Made by a program: the position numbers and the translations under genes. A stretch of DNA of 51,920 nt, taken from assembly GCA_034638255.1 (NCBI GenBank), contig JAWPGT010000119.1, forward strand, positions 1 through 51,920. Reading direction: 5' to 3'. This DNA is from Coprinus comatus. Lineage: Eukaryota > Basidiomycota > Agaricomycetes > Agaricales > Agaricaceae. Position 1 is the first letter of the stretch. Each line of letters opens with the position of its first letter. The notes under the pieces were generated by a model that worked only from the letters and a program-made list of their open reading frames with translations, was not told the DNA's origin and did not search any database. This document shows, piece after piece, positions 1 to 10,403 of the stretch.

Positions 1-285
1 CTGATTCCCCTACCGACATTCGCCCACGTAATGCCGATGCCTGGGAACCCAACTCCGATGGATATTGACGCGTCCAAACTTCGTAACCTGACTCCTTCCA
101 CCTGCTACCGATGTAAGCAGCCTGGACACATCAAGGCAGAGTGCCCCCGACGCTTTGATGTCCGGCTCATGACCCTGGAGGAGAAGGATGAGTTGCTGAT
201 GAACCTGTTGGCAGAGAAAGATGTTGCCAACGTCAGAAGGCAGTCGGAAGGGTCAGTGGAAACAGATACGCAGGATTTTCGGTAA
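1..285 (+). pseudogene. TE1 gag, C-terminal fragment with zinc knuckle
   Basis: The frame is open from base 1 to the TAA at 283-285. It encodes the nucleocapsid end of Gag with one zinc knuckle CYRCKQPGHIKAEC (C-x2-C-x4-H-x4-C), preceded by the MDID motif common in Gags of this fungal lineage. Gag packages element RNA in the virus-like particle. The following protease frame lies at -1 relative to gag, and the last codons before the stop contain a GATTTT run, as in TE2. Confidence 0.85.
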
Positions 286-3200
286 TTCAATCAGTGGAGG
301 CCACGCCCCGATTGTCTAGTGTTAATAGGTTTGCTGTACTACCCGTAGAAGAAATAAACGAAACTACTATTTCCCCACCTACACCCAAACCTATAGCCGT
401 GTCCAAACCCCGCCGACCTCACTGGGAACGTTGTTACCTCCCGACCCGGTATGTCATTTCATCCACCGCCCCCGCCAACGCTTTGAAACTGCCGATCAAC
501 CTTGAAACCACCGACACCGGAGTCCGATTTTCATCGGAAGCACTCGTGGACTCTGGTGCCACTGGTATCTTCATCGATCGGGACTTCGCTCGTCAACATA
601 AGCTCACCACCCGCCGCCTATCACACCCAATCCCTGTCTTCAATGTTGACGGCACCCCGAACGAAGCTGGAGAAATCGCCGAAGTCGTCGATATGGTTCT
701 CCGATACAAGAATCATTCCGAACGTGCAGTCTTCGCTGTCACCGGCCTCGGAAAAGAGTCCGTTATACTTGGCTATACTTGGCTCCGCGCACACAACCCC
801 GAAGTCGATTGGGTAACAAAGGAAGTCAAAATGTCGAGGTGTCCGAGGACTTGCGAAGGTTGCCGACAGGAATACAAGGAGGAGAAGAAGTTCCAGGAGA
901 AGGTGCTAAGGGTCTGCACTTCAGGGCCTTTTCCAGTGCTTGTGGAAGAGGTGAATGAAGAAGAGGATGAAGAGTCGGAAGAAGGAGTTAGTTGGTCAGA
1001 ATTGGAGGAAGGAGATCGGATTTTTGCTGCCATCCCTCGCTCATCGATTCTCTCGGTTTCGGAACAGATTTCAGCCACTGGTACTCTATCGCAACAACTT
1101 GCCGAAGCGCATCGGAAGAATACTGCAACTGCCAACCTTGGTTTCAAGGCTCATATTCCCAACTACCTACACGACTTCGAAACTGTTTTCTCTGAGGCTG
1201 CCTTCCAAGAACTCCCCGAAAATCGGCCTTGGGATCATGCTGTGGAACTCGTCCCTGGCGAAACTGCCAAAACCACCAAAGTCTACCCGATTTCGCCGAA
1301 AGAACAGGCCGCACTTGACGAGTTCCTCCAAGAGAACCTTGCTTCGGGAAGGATTCGCCCCTCAAAGTCGCCGATGGCAGCCCCCGTTTTTTTTCATTAA
1401 AAAGAAGGACGGTTCGCTTCGGTTGGTACAAGACTATCGGAACCTCAATGCTATCACAGTGAAAAACAAGTACCCCATCCCACTCAATGAATGGAAGGCT
1501 GCTTTCCGAACGAATCGGGGGCTCTTCGAACCTCTGGTGATGTTTTTCAGCATGACTAACAGCCCGGCGACCTTCCAGACAGTGATGAACGACATCTTCC
1601 ATGACCTTATCATGGAAGGAATTGTTATCGTCTACCTCGATGACATCCTGATCTTTTTGAAAACCCTGGAGGAACATCGGAAGGCGATCCGACGTGTGAT
1701 GGAGGTACTCAAGGAACACAAGCTGTACCTCTGACCCAAAAAATGCGAGTTCGAGAAGCAGAAGATAGAATACTTGGGGCTGATCATTTTGGAGAACTGT
1801 GTAGAGATGGATCCAGTGAAGGTAGCAGGAGTTCGCGACTGGCCGATTCCGAAAAACAAGACGGAAGTTCAGTCTTTCCTTGGGTTTGCCAATTTCTACC
1901 GACGTTTTATTCGGGATTTTTCACACATCGGTCGGCCACTCTTCGATCTAACCAAGTCCAGTACACCTTGGAACTGGGGTACTGAACAGCAGGAAGCCTT
2001 TGATGCTCTGAAGACAGCCATTACATCGGCACCAATCTTGTCTTCTCCCGACGACACCGCACCTTACCGAGTAGAGGCCGACAGCTCCGACTTTGCAACT
2101 GGAGCTGTCTTGTCGCAGCTTGCATCGGAAGACAACAAGTGGCACCCCATCGCATTCTACTCAAAATCGTTGTCGCCAGTCGAACGCAATTATGAGATCC
2201 ATGACAAAGAGATGTTGGCTATCATCCGATCACTCGAAGAGTGGAGGCACTTCCTGGAGGGCAGTGAACACAAGGTAGAAATCTGGACTGATCACAAGAA
2301 CCTCGAGTACTTCATGACTGCGAAGAAACTCAACCGCCGACAAGCCCGCTGGTCCCTCTACCTCTCCCGGTTCAACTTCTCACTTCATCACCGACCAGGC
2401 CGATCCATGGGCAAACCCGATGCACTCTCCCGACGGGCCGACCACGGAACTGGCAAAGACGATAATGACAACCTCACCCTCCTCCCTCCATCGCTATTCG
2501 CTGTTCGAGCCCTTGAAGGTGTTGTTTTGGTCGGAGAAGAGCAGGATGTGTTGCGAGAGATTAGACGTGGTAATCGGGATGGTGAACAAGAGGAGGCAGT
2601 GGCGAAGGCAGCGCGGGAGTTGAAGTTGTCAAAGTCAAAATCAGTTAAGAGTTCCGAATGGTCGGAAGATAATGGGTTGCTACTTCATCGAGGTAAAATC
2701 TATGTCCCTAACATCCCCGACCTTAGACGTCGCATTGTGGCCCAACACCATGATTCCAAAGTCGGTGGACATGCAGGACGCTGGAAGACCCTCGAACTTG
2801 TGGGTCGGAACTACTGGTGGCCTTCTATGTCTCGTTACATCGGTCAGTATGCCTCTACTTGTGACTTGTGCTTACGGACAAAGCCCCACCGACACCGACC
2901 AATCGGTGAACTTCACCCACTTCCCATCCCCGATGCCCGCTGGGACACTATCAGCATTGACTTCGTCGTCGAACTCCCAGAGTCCAACGGTTATGACGCG
3001 GTGTTCACAGTCGTCGATTCAGTATCGAAACGAGTTCATTTCCTGCCGACCCACACGACTTGCACTGCTGAAGGTGTCGCCCGACTCTTCCTCCACAACA
3101 TCTGGAAGCTCCACGGCCTACCTCAACGTGTTGTCTCCGACTGAGGTCCACAGTTTGTGTTGGAATTCACCCGCGAGTTGTACCGACTCTTAGGCATCAA

Positions 3201-4278
3201 GGTCGCTGCGACTACAGCTTGGCACCCGCAAGCCGATGGTCAAACCGAACGAGTTAACCAAGAACTCGACCAGTACATCCGAGTCTTTGTTAACCAGCGA
3301 CAGAATGATTGGTATGACCTTCTCCCGCTCGCTGAGTTCCAACACAACAATCACGTTCATGCTGCGACCCACCAATCGCCCTTTGTGTTAGACACCGGCC
3401 GCGACCCTCACATGGGCTTCGAACCCCGACAACACCCCTCCCGACTCGAAACGGTCAATGAGTTCAAAACCCGGATGGAGTCGGCACTAGAAGAAGCAAA
3501 ATCGGCACTGGTGAAGGCAAAGGACGATATGGCGAAGTACTATGATCGACGTCGGACCCCTGCCCCCGAGCTCAAGACGGGTGACATGGTTTACCTTGAC
3601 GCATCGGACATCGCAACGAGTCGGCCCTCAAAGAAGTTTGAGCACACACGGTTAGGTCCTTTCGCCGTCGACCGCAAGGTTGGGCCTGGGGCATATCGGC
3701 TCAAGCTTCCCCGAAGGTTGTCTCGCCTGCACCCGGTGTTCAATGTGGTTAAACTCACTCCAGCTCCCGAAGACCCAATCCCCGGTCGGAAGCCGACAAA
3801 AATACCGATGCCAATACTGGTGGACAACGAAGAGGAATGGGAAGTAGAAGAAATATTGGACAGTAAAGTGCAACGAGGTAAACTCAGATTTCTGATCAAG
3901 TGGCAAGACTTCAGCATGGAAGAGAACTCTTGGGAACTCGCAGCCGACGTCCACGCCCCCGAAAAGATCGCCGAGTTCTATCACAAGAACCCCACTGCAC
4001 CTCGACTTATCCGTTCCACGGCCTTCGACTCCATTCCTTTCCGACCTCGCACTCAGTTCACAGGTACATCGGGACGCTGCACCCTAGAAGGGGGGGTAGA
4101 TGTAAGGGGACCTTCCTCACCGACCCTTACACCGACACACCGACTACCGACCGATCCTCCGATGTTCCAACTTCCATCAGAACACCTCCCAACTTCGCAC
4201 TTTCACGACTTGCCCCCTCACGTGACTCGTCCCCCATTGTTCCCATTGTCCATGTTACAACATCCCTCTGGACAATAG
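286..4278 (+). pseudogene. TE1 pol (protease-RT-RNase H-integrase-chromodomain), inactivated
   Basis: Protease carries VDSGATGIFID near 546. A one-base frame change occurs in the T8 run at about 1387-1394, after which RT continues in the frame of [16 protein letters not shown]. Between YPIP and WKAAF only three residues remain, where TE-B has about 34. RT motif A and its catalytic Asp are therefore deleted in frame, while YLDDIL is retained near 1633. TGA stops at 1732-1734 and 3142-3144 replace expected Arg codons (SD-R-GPQF at the second integrase Asp). RNase H, the HHCC domain, integrase Glu (DGQTERVNQ) and a chromodomain (EWEVEEIL..FLIKW) follow. The frame runs on into the 3' LTR to a TAG at 4276-4278. 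Confidence 0.9.
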
Positions 4279-4465
4279 CTGGCATCTCTGTTTGTATAGT
4301 AGTATATATTGTGTGTAGCCTGTGCGAGTGAATCCCCAACTCTTTCTCTTTGGATTCCTTGCTAGGTATGTTGTATCTGCTCTGTAATATGTTTCCGATC
4401 AAATATAACTTTGGATTCCTCGCTAGTTGTCGGGCCGTTCGTCGCCAACGCGAGTCGCCCTCACA
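4101..4465 (+). repeat. TE1 3' LTR (365 bp) with upstream polypurine tract
   Basis: It begins TGTAAGGG after the purine run at 4086-4096 (AGAAGGGGGGG) and ends CCCTCACA, which gives near-perfect inverted ends TGTAAGGG/CCCTYACA. Immediately after it the sequence is TE2 RT on the opposite strand, which fixes the right boundary. A TATA-like stretch lies near 4300, and TTTGGATTCCTYGCTAG occurs twice, at about 4348 and 4412. The partner LTR is outside the window, so the ends are inferred from structure rather than from pairwise comparison. Confidence 0.75.
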
Positions 4466-5422
4466 GACATGGTCTTAATTTTCCATCTTTCTTTGCAACA
4501 AAGAAGAATGGTGAGGCCATTGGTGATTCAGAAGGGCGAATATATCCTTTTTCGAGGTTCTCATCAAGGAATTTATTGAGTTCTTCTTCTTCAATAGGGG
4601 AAAGTCGATAGGGTTTCATTGAAATGGGTTTGAATGTGTTTTTCATTTCAATTTTGTGATCCCAAGGTCTTTTAGAGGGGAATCGTTCGGAGGCTTTCTT
4701 GTCGAAGATTTTGAGGTAGGGATGGAATTCGGGTGGAACTACTCGATAGGGATTGTCGTCTTTCTTTTCTCCATGTTGTTGAGCAATAGTGTGGGAATGA
4801 GAGGTCTTGACATTGATTTCCACTGAATTTTCTTCGTCTAAGAGTACTCGATTAATCTGTACTTGATTTTCGGAGATAGTTTGGATAAGATTTTCATAGC
4901 GGGTTTTATTCTTGTCTTCTTCTCTCCAATAAAGAGTTTTCTCTTTCCAATTAATGTCTGGGTTGTGTTCTTGCAACCATGGGAATCCTAAGATGATTCG
5001 TGGTTTTCCAAGGCCTATTACTTTGGCTTGTACTCGAGTAAGTCGTCCATTAATCTTGCTTATTATTGGGCAATAGTAGTTGCAAATTCCATTTTTTGTT
5101 CCATCAGCATTGTAGGCTGTAATTGGCTTATCCAATTTCTTGATAGGCCAATCGTATTTTTGTACGAGTGCTGGGTCGATGAAGTTTCCTCCTGCTCCTG
5201 AATCTATCAGGGCAAGGATATCCACGCTTTTAGTATTTCTCTGAGCTGCGCTTGTTGAATGTGTGGGAACATAAATAGATTGAGATCCAATTCCATGTAA
5301 CTGTACAGCATCTATCGGTAAGGCCGGTGTAGATGTTGGAATGGAAGTCGAATGTTGACAAACAGGGGTAGCAGCAGTCTGAGAATACAAATCCTGAGAT
5401 CTAGACGTGGTGGCTAGTCTCT
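4466..5422 (-). pseudogene. TE2 pol, protease plus start of RT, truncated by TE1
   Basis: The frame lies at -1 relative to gag. Protease shows LIDSGAGGNFID, followed by the linker, RPWDHKIEM and the RT entry motif GYIRPSESPMASPFFFVAKK. It ends after KLRPC, exactly where QDYR would follow. The Leu and stop after that Cys are TE1 LTR sequence. The 309-residue open piece has no internal stop, so TE2 was coding-competent here when TE1 entered. Confidence 0.85.
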
Positions 5423-6802
5423 TTAAGCAAAATCCTTTATTTCTTCGGCATAGGATGATCCTTCATCCTGTTGAGAAAAGTGGTCATAGACTTCTGCAAC
5501 TTCTTCTTCACTTGCATTAGTGACGAGATTATTAATTTGTCGCATTAAGTTTGATTGATATTTTCCTTTTCGGAAATTGTTGTTTCCACGATTATTGTAT
5601 TTGGGGCGAGGGAAGTTTCGGGGTCGGTTTGATGCATCTTTTCGTTTAGCTGGGCATTCTCGTGCGAAATGTCCAGTCTTCTTGCAAAAGAAGCACTTGC
5701 CATCACGGAAGTCCTTCTTCTGTTCGTCAGTGAAGACGCGATCAATAATTGCGGCCATCATTTCTTTCGGGTCATTTGGTTCCTGGGGTTCTTCTTCTTC
5801 AGCTTCTTCGTCATATGAGTTGACGTAATTGATTTCCTCGCTCTCATCTTCATCGATGTGGATGTTATAGATCGCTTTCTGGATATAGTCGATATCCATG
5901 GCATTTGGGTCCTTTGGGTAAGAGGGTGGCGGAATGTAACGCGGGACAGGGTTCGATTGACGAAAGTTTTGAATTTTGCGATGCTGAGGGCGCGGATAAA
6001 ATGGAGCTTTCGGTTGAATGGGGTGTTTCTCACTATACTTTCGTTGAGCTCGAAGTATGTGGTCGGCACCACGGGCTGCATTTTCCCATGCTGTAAGCGT
6101 GTTGGCGGGTCCTGAGAGAATCGCAATGTTGCCAAGGGCTGGGTTGATGCCTTCTCGGAAGTGATAAATCGTCTGTGTGTCTGCCGTGACACCTGCTTCT
6201 GTGGTGAGGGCTCTGAATTCTGAGATGTACTCGTCCACTGTGCGAGTTCCTTGTTTGAGATGCGCCAATCTCTCCATGGCATCATACGTGCGGTTGGCTG
6301 GTCGGAAACTTGTTTCGACAGCAGTGACAAAGGCTGGCCATGTGCCAAAGTTGTAGACATTATTGGTGGCATCCCACTTTGATTGTAGGAATGTGGCTTT
6401 CCAGGTGGCTGCCGGTCCAACCAATAAGGCGAGCGTGAAGATGATTTTTGTTTCATCGTTGTGGAATCTGTCTTGATCTGCGAGGTAGAATAGATCGAGG
6501 GATTCTTTCCATCTTTCATATGTGGAATGACTGCCTGTGAAGTACTCGGGATTCAGGAGTTTGAGGGGACGGTGTGCTGGTGGATTTCCTGCCATTGCTG
6601 GATTTGGGCCTGGTGGGGCTGGTGGTGGGGGCGGGGGTGGTGGTGGTATTGTGGTTGCCTGGTGGTGGGTTGAGTTCGGAGGCGAGGTGCTGTCAGGCGT
6701 ATGTGTTGTTCTGCAACTAGATGAAGATAGATTCGGGTCACTTCGTCTGGTGGATAACCTTCTTGAAGTAGTTGCTGAACCAGTGATAAGTTGGCTGAGC
6801 AT
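5423..6802 (-). pseudogene. TE2 gag polyprotein with CCHC knuckle, in a split element
   Basis: This is a 459-residue Gag. It has a Pro-rich N terminus with a run of nine prolines and a retrotransposon-gag capsid domain (KLLNPEYFTGSHSTYERW...). An MDIDYI motif and an acidic segment follow, then one zinc knuckle CFFCKKTGHFAREC. The first ATG is at 6802, yet the same frame is open without any ATG upstream to about 7113, encoding a Pro/Ser/Thr-rich stretch. The true start may therefore be non-ATG or spliced. The stop TAA lies in GATTTTGCTTAA and pol continues at -1. The coding frame itself is intact; it is called a pseudogene because the element is broken. Confidence 0.85.
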
Positions 6803-7464
6803 GTCCGGTGGTGGTGCGATGTCAGAAGGGTGGTACGGATTAGTTGGTTGTTGTACTGAGAAAGGTCGTTTGAATAAGCTTCTCCTTGGTGGTGGTGGTG
6901 GTGGGTTGGGTGTTGGGGCGGTTGGGGAAAGTACTTCTGGAATGTACTCTGAGGAAGTGGTAGCTTGTATCGGGGCTGGAATATGTGCTGGAAATGGATC
7001 GTCCCTACAGGTGGGGAGTTGTGGAAGTTTCTGATATGGTTTAGGGACTTTAGGGGTTCTAGGGGAAGCGGGCTCTCCGCTAGGCGTTCTTCTGAGAGAA
7101 ATCTTGCCGGGGGTCTACTTGAAGTGGTAGACCAGGAACTACTGGAGTCGAGGGTTACAAGGGAGGGATTCCTACTGGAATGTATCGTGTCAAATCGCCA
7201 AGAGGCTACACGAGTGGGTTCGGGGTAACTTGTGTTAAATCGCCAACGGGCTGCACAAGTGGATTCTTTGGGTAAGTCAAGAGACAGCGACAGGGCTTGA
7301 ATACTTGACGAGGGTGTCTTCGGATAGCGATGGAGCGTAACGTCAGAGCGGTTGAACTAGAGGACAGCGATAGAGCGTGACAACTAGGACAGGGACTGGT
7401 GTAATAGCAATAAAGCGTAGAACCCAGAGGAAGGTGAACAGGGGTAGGAAAAGCTTCAAGTTAT
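6803..7464 (-). other. TE2 5' leader with degenerate tandem repeats
   Basis: This is the region between LTR and gag. It holds two copies of a 31-bp unit (GTGTYAAATCGCCAASRGGCTRCACRAGTGG) at 7187-7217 and 7232-7262, period 45. On the + strand there are also about four degenerate copies of GAYAGCGATAGAGCG between about 7272 and 7420. The part nearest gag is open in the gag frame. The comparable leader of TE-B is also repeat-rich. Confidence 0.6.
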
Positions 7465-7731
7465 TGTTATGATCCTAGATCTCTTGGGCACTAAGCCGCT
7501 TGAGACAGGCATTCAATCTCTACAAGTTAAACTACTGTCTGGTGTTCAGGCAGAGGTCGTAGAACAAGTAGATTAGAAGTTAACCAACTTGAAGCTTGAG
7601 ACTTCAAGGGCTAATACAAACGACTATTTATACTATTTACGAGTAGTCCAGGAATAAGTGAAACGAGAGATGAAACATGTAAGTACGCCCTTCTCCTACT
7701 GAGACTTGTATCAAGTATAAAACATGTAACA
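7465..7731 (-). repeat. TE2 5' LTR (267 bp)
   Basis: Read on the - strand it starts TGTTACATG and ends GATCATAACA, with terminal TGTTA/TAACA inversion. The same terminal bases bound the proven 532-bp LTRs of TE-B. A TATAAATA box lies on the - strand at 7625-7632, about 100 bases in, as expected for U3. The partner LTR is not in the window. Confidence 0.7.
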
Positions 7732-7907
7732 ACTATGAAACTCGTAAGAGGCAAAGGGATAAAACGAAAGTAAAAGTAGAAAAGAGAAAATAAGTATGTT
7801 AAAGATAACTATATACTAATTATAGCTTTGGCTGAGTAATTAGTGTGTATTAAAGATAGTTCAGTTAGAAATAGATTCAACGGGTATTTCTGGAACTTGA
7901 TCAAAAT
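7732..7907. other. Spacer between TE2 LTR and transposase remnant
   Basis: This is AT-rich sequence with no open frame worth reporting. It ends in AAATAG, a plausible splice acceptor for the transposase exon that follows. The upstream exons, which would encode the catalytic half, are not in the window; TE2, itself split by TE1, lies between. Confidence 0.5.
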
Positions 7908-9702
7908 AGTCTGGTGATGAACTGACGATCATAACAAAGGGATGCCGAAAGGCTTGTGGGATGGAGTGTCGACGAATACATGGCCAGTCTACATATTATC
8001 CTATGTTGCAAAAACCTGACAACTATGATGTTGAGGAATGTAATCATGATAGTATCAACCTTCGAGGACCCAATGCACCAAAGTTTTCTCAAGAACAGTT
8101 TAATGCTAGTTTAAAGCATGTTTTACGTTCTCAGACTCTACAAAACTACCGGGATGCTCGCCGTCAAACTGGAATTGCAAAACAAAGTATATTCAGTGGA
8201 TTATATTCTCCTTTTCCAATACCAACTTCATTCCCACTCGACTCCATGCATCTTTTTTCATTGAATATTCCAGACCTCTTATTATCTCTCTGGCAAGCAA
8301 AAATTGTCCATAAGGACGATAATATTGCTACCTGGAACTGGGCTGTCCTCGCTGATCCACAAGTATTCAAAGCACATGGTGAACTTGTAGCATCATACCG
8401 ACAATACCTTCCTTCGGAATATGATCGTCCTCCATGCGATATTGCTAAGAAAGGAAACAGTGGTTATAAAGCTGTAGAGTGGCTTGTATATACATACAGT
8501 TATCTCCCTTTTCTTCTTGATGGCATCTTACCCTATCCTTATCTCCAAAATTTCTGGAAGCTCGCTCGTGCTATCTATCTCTTGGCACAAAAATCAATTT
8601 TAACCAGCGAAGTTGAAGAAGCAAAAAATCTTGTTATTGATTTCCTACATGAATATGAAACTTTGTATGTCCAACAAAAGGAATACTGTATTCCAATGGT
8701 ACGGGAGTGCTTGCATGCTCTTCTTCATTGTGCTGAAGATGCCGAAAATATTGGTCCACTTTGTTCATACTCACAATGGACAATGGAGCGGTTGATTGGT
8801 GATTTGGGAAACGAAATATGCCAGCACTCAAATACATATGCTAATCTAGCTGAACGAAGTATTGCAAGAACGACTGTTATTGCTCTCATTGCTCGTTATC
8901 CTGACCTTCAGAAGGCTGAAATGACAAAACGACATGTAAAGAAGATTCAAATTTCTAAAGGATATACACTTCTACGGCCCTTTAGTAGTGTACCATTTGT
9001 TCTATCACCAGGAGAAGCTGCTACATACTCTGCCTACTTTTTGGAGGGGATACCAGATAGTGGTTTACATCGATGGGGAAAGCTTCTACTTCCTAATGAA
9101 CAACAGGCAAGGTTGTGATGGGCTGAAGAAAAAAACAAAAGAATTAAACGATGTAGTCGTATTGTAAAGGTGAGCATAAAATTGCGATTTAATAATATAT
9201 TTATTGATTTTCTATTAGATTTATTTCAATAACACTACCTATGTTGCCGAAATTCTTTGGTTTTTCCGCAAAGACTTAAAAACATATGCTATGGTATCTT
9301 TGTTTACTGCCCCAAGTCTGGATAAACTACAAGAATCATATAATCTACTCTGGTTATGTGCTCACCCTCCCCAACCACATTATGCAATATTCCTTGCTAC
9401 TGATATTATATCAGTAGTTGCCGCTATTCCTCATCCAACCCACAACAACTGGTATCATATTATTGATAAAATTGGACTTGACTTACCAGCTGTGACGATT
9501 GCAAAAAGAAACTCTCAACTCTCAACAAGTGATGGAAGGGCTTTATAATAGGGATGAGGAAGATAACAGTAACGAAAAAGATGATGATGATGATGATGAG
9601 GAGGATAGTGATGATGATGAAGATGGGAAGGAAAGTGATGAAGAAGAAGTGGTACAGAGAGTACAAGCACAGAGGGCTATGGATGAAGTATATGGAGTAT
9701 AG
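7908..9702 (+). pseudogene. Tnp2-like DNA transposase, C-terminal part, decayed
   Basis: The frame is open from a probable acceptor at 7905-7907. It contains a Cys-rich entry (KGCRKACGMECRRIHG..TYYP), then FPLDSMHLFSLNIPDLL, a CLHALLHCAEDA..GPLCSYSQWTMER segment and a late domain IISVVAAIPHP..IIDKIGLDLP. These match, from memory, the Tnp2-type transposase proteins abundant in mushroom genomes. Proposed exons are 7908-9169 and 9219-9702, with a 49-bp intron (gtgagc..tattag, phase 0). Decay marks are TGA at 9116-9118 where Arg is expected (ARL-R-WAEEK) and a one-base frame change in the A5 run at 9502-9506. That shift links to an Asp/Glu-rich tail ending at 9702. The catalytic N-terminal half is absent. 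Confidence 0.6.
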
Positions 9703-9844
9703 AGTAAGTGCTATTTTTAGTTTTTACTTCATTTCGTTGACAGGTATTGACAGGCATATACCTTCCTTTCTCTTACTCTTCTACCACTACCATCCATACT
9801 GCCCAATCTCTACAACAACAAAACCAGCATATTTATATGCCACG
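9703..9844 (+). other. Target sequence left of TE-A, probably a coding exon
   Basis: A donor-like GTAAGT (9705) and an acceptor GTTGACAG (about 9743) are followed by an open frame. That frame runs through the CCACG duplication at 9840-9844 into 34146 onward (..QNQHIYMPRHVFAYQP..). TE-A therefore seems to have entered an exon of the gene whose remainder is at 34141-37102. No function is recognised. Confidence 0.4.
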
Positions 9845-10403
9845 TGTAACGGCGCCCTACTGATAATCACATTATATTGTTGTTTATTTGCACCGTATTG
9901 TAAGCGCAGGATCGTAGAGGACGACGAGACGAGCACGATGACGAAGGAATGGAGGGAAACCAATAAGAAATGACTGAGATAAAACACAAACACTGCAGAC
10001 ACTTGTATTAGACTAGAGAGATACAATAACTTCTTAACTACTCACCTGCAGACACTTGTATTAGACTAGAGAGTCTTCATGTGTCTGCAGGACGCTTCAG
10101 TAACGTGTGACGTGACATTGTGATGTCACAGAAAGCGGAAACAATCTACAAGTCCAGAACTCTAAAGAGAATATCCAACCACAACTCTTCTAACCTCAAC
10201 CAACAATAAGTACTGACCTTGGGGACTGTCTAGAGCATTCCTGACACGTATAAATAACAATATACACGAGCACATATATACCAGTAGCTAGTTATGTAGT
10301 AGGCATCTTTTACACTTCTTCCATCGTAATACACGATACGTGCAGATTTACTCTGTTGTGCGAATTAGTGTAAGAACACCTTGTAAACCACCATACGGTT
10401 ACA
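9845..10403 (+). repeat. TE-A 5' LTR (559 bp, full-length U3)
   Basis: It starts TGTAACGG and ends CCGTTACA-like (ACGGTTACA). Compared with the 3' copy it has 353 extra bases between two CGTAT repeats (9894-9898 and 10247-10251). The extra segment holds a 28-bp direct repeat starting CTGCAGACAC (9993-10020 and 10046-10073). It also holds an inverted GTGTCTGCAG at 10081-10090, so a 10-bp stem can form with 10046-10055. These are candidate enhancer or binding sites in U3. Confidence 0.9.
10249..10256 (+). promoter_or_regulatory. TATA box of TE-A LTR promoter
   Basis: TATAAATA occurs at the U3 side of the LTR, about 155 bases before the LTR end, leaving room for R and U5. The same box survives in the 3' LTR right at the deletion junction (33987-33994). 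Confidence 0.6.

Larger units (their letters stand above)
1..4465 (+). mobile_element. TE1: Ty3/gypsy chromovirus LTR retrotransposon, 5' end outside the window
   Basis: The end of gag, a broken pol and the 3' LTR of a chromodomain Ty3/gypsy element are present; the 5' LTR and most of gag lie to the left of the window. Domain order is CCHC knuckle, protease, RT, RNase H, integrase, chromodomain. The 3' end abuts TE2 on the opposite strand in the middle of its RT codons, so TE1 inserted into TE2. The bases GACAT just after the LTR (4466-4470) are the predicted 5-bp target duplication. The element is dead: it has a frameshift, two TGA stops and an in-frame deletion in RT. Confidence 0.92.
4466..7731 (-). 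mobile_element. TE2: Ty3/gypsy retrotransposon on the - strand, split by TE1
   Basis: Reading leftwards from 7731 there is an LTR, a long leader, gag and the first part of pol. Pol stops abruptly within RT where TE1 begins. The rest of RT, RNase H, integrase and the other LTR should lie to the left of TE1, outside the window. The LTR ends (TGTTAC...GATCATAACA) are the same as those of TE-B, so TE2 and TE-B belong to related families. The five bases after the LTR, ACTAT (7732-7736), are the expected target duplication. Confidence 0.8.

Noticed and set aside
6537..7034. Gly/Val-rich + strand ORF over TE2 gag
   Set aside because: It is the complement of the Pro-rich gag N terminus on the - strand.
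9787..10026. Hydrophobic - strand ORF at the TE-A left edge
   Set aside because: It crosses the proven insertion junction and LTR and has no family features.
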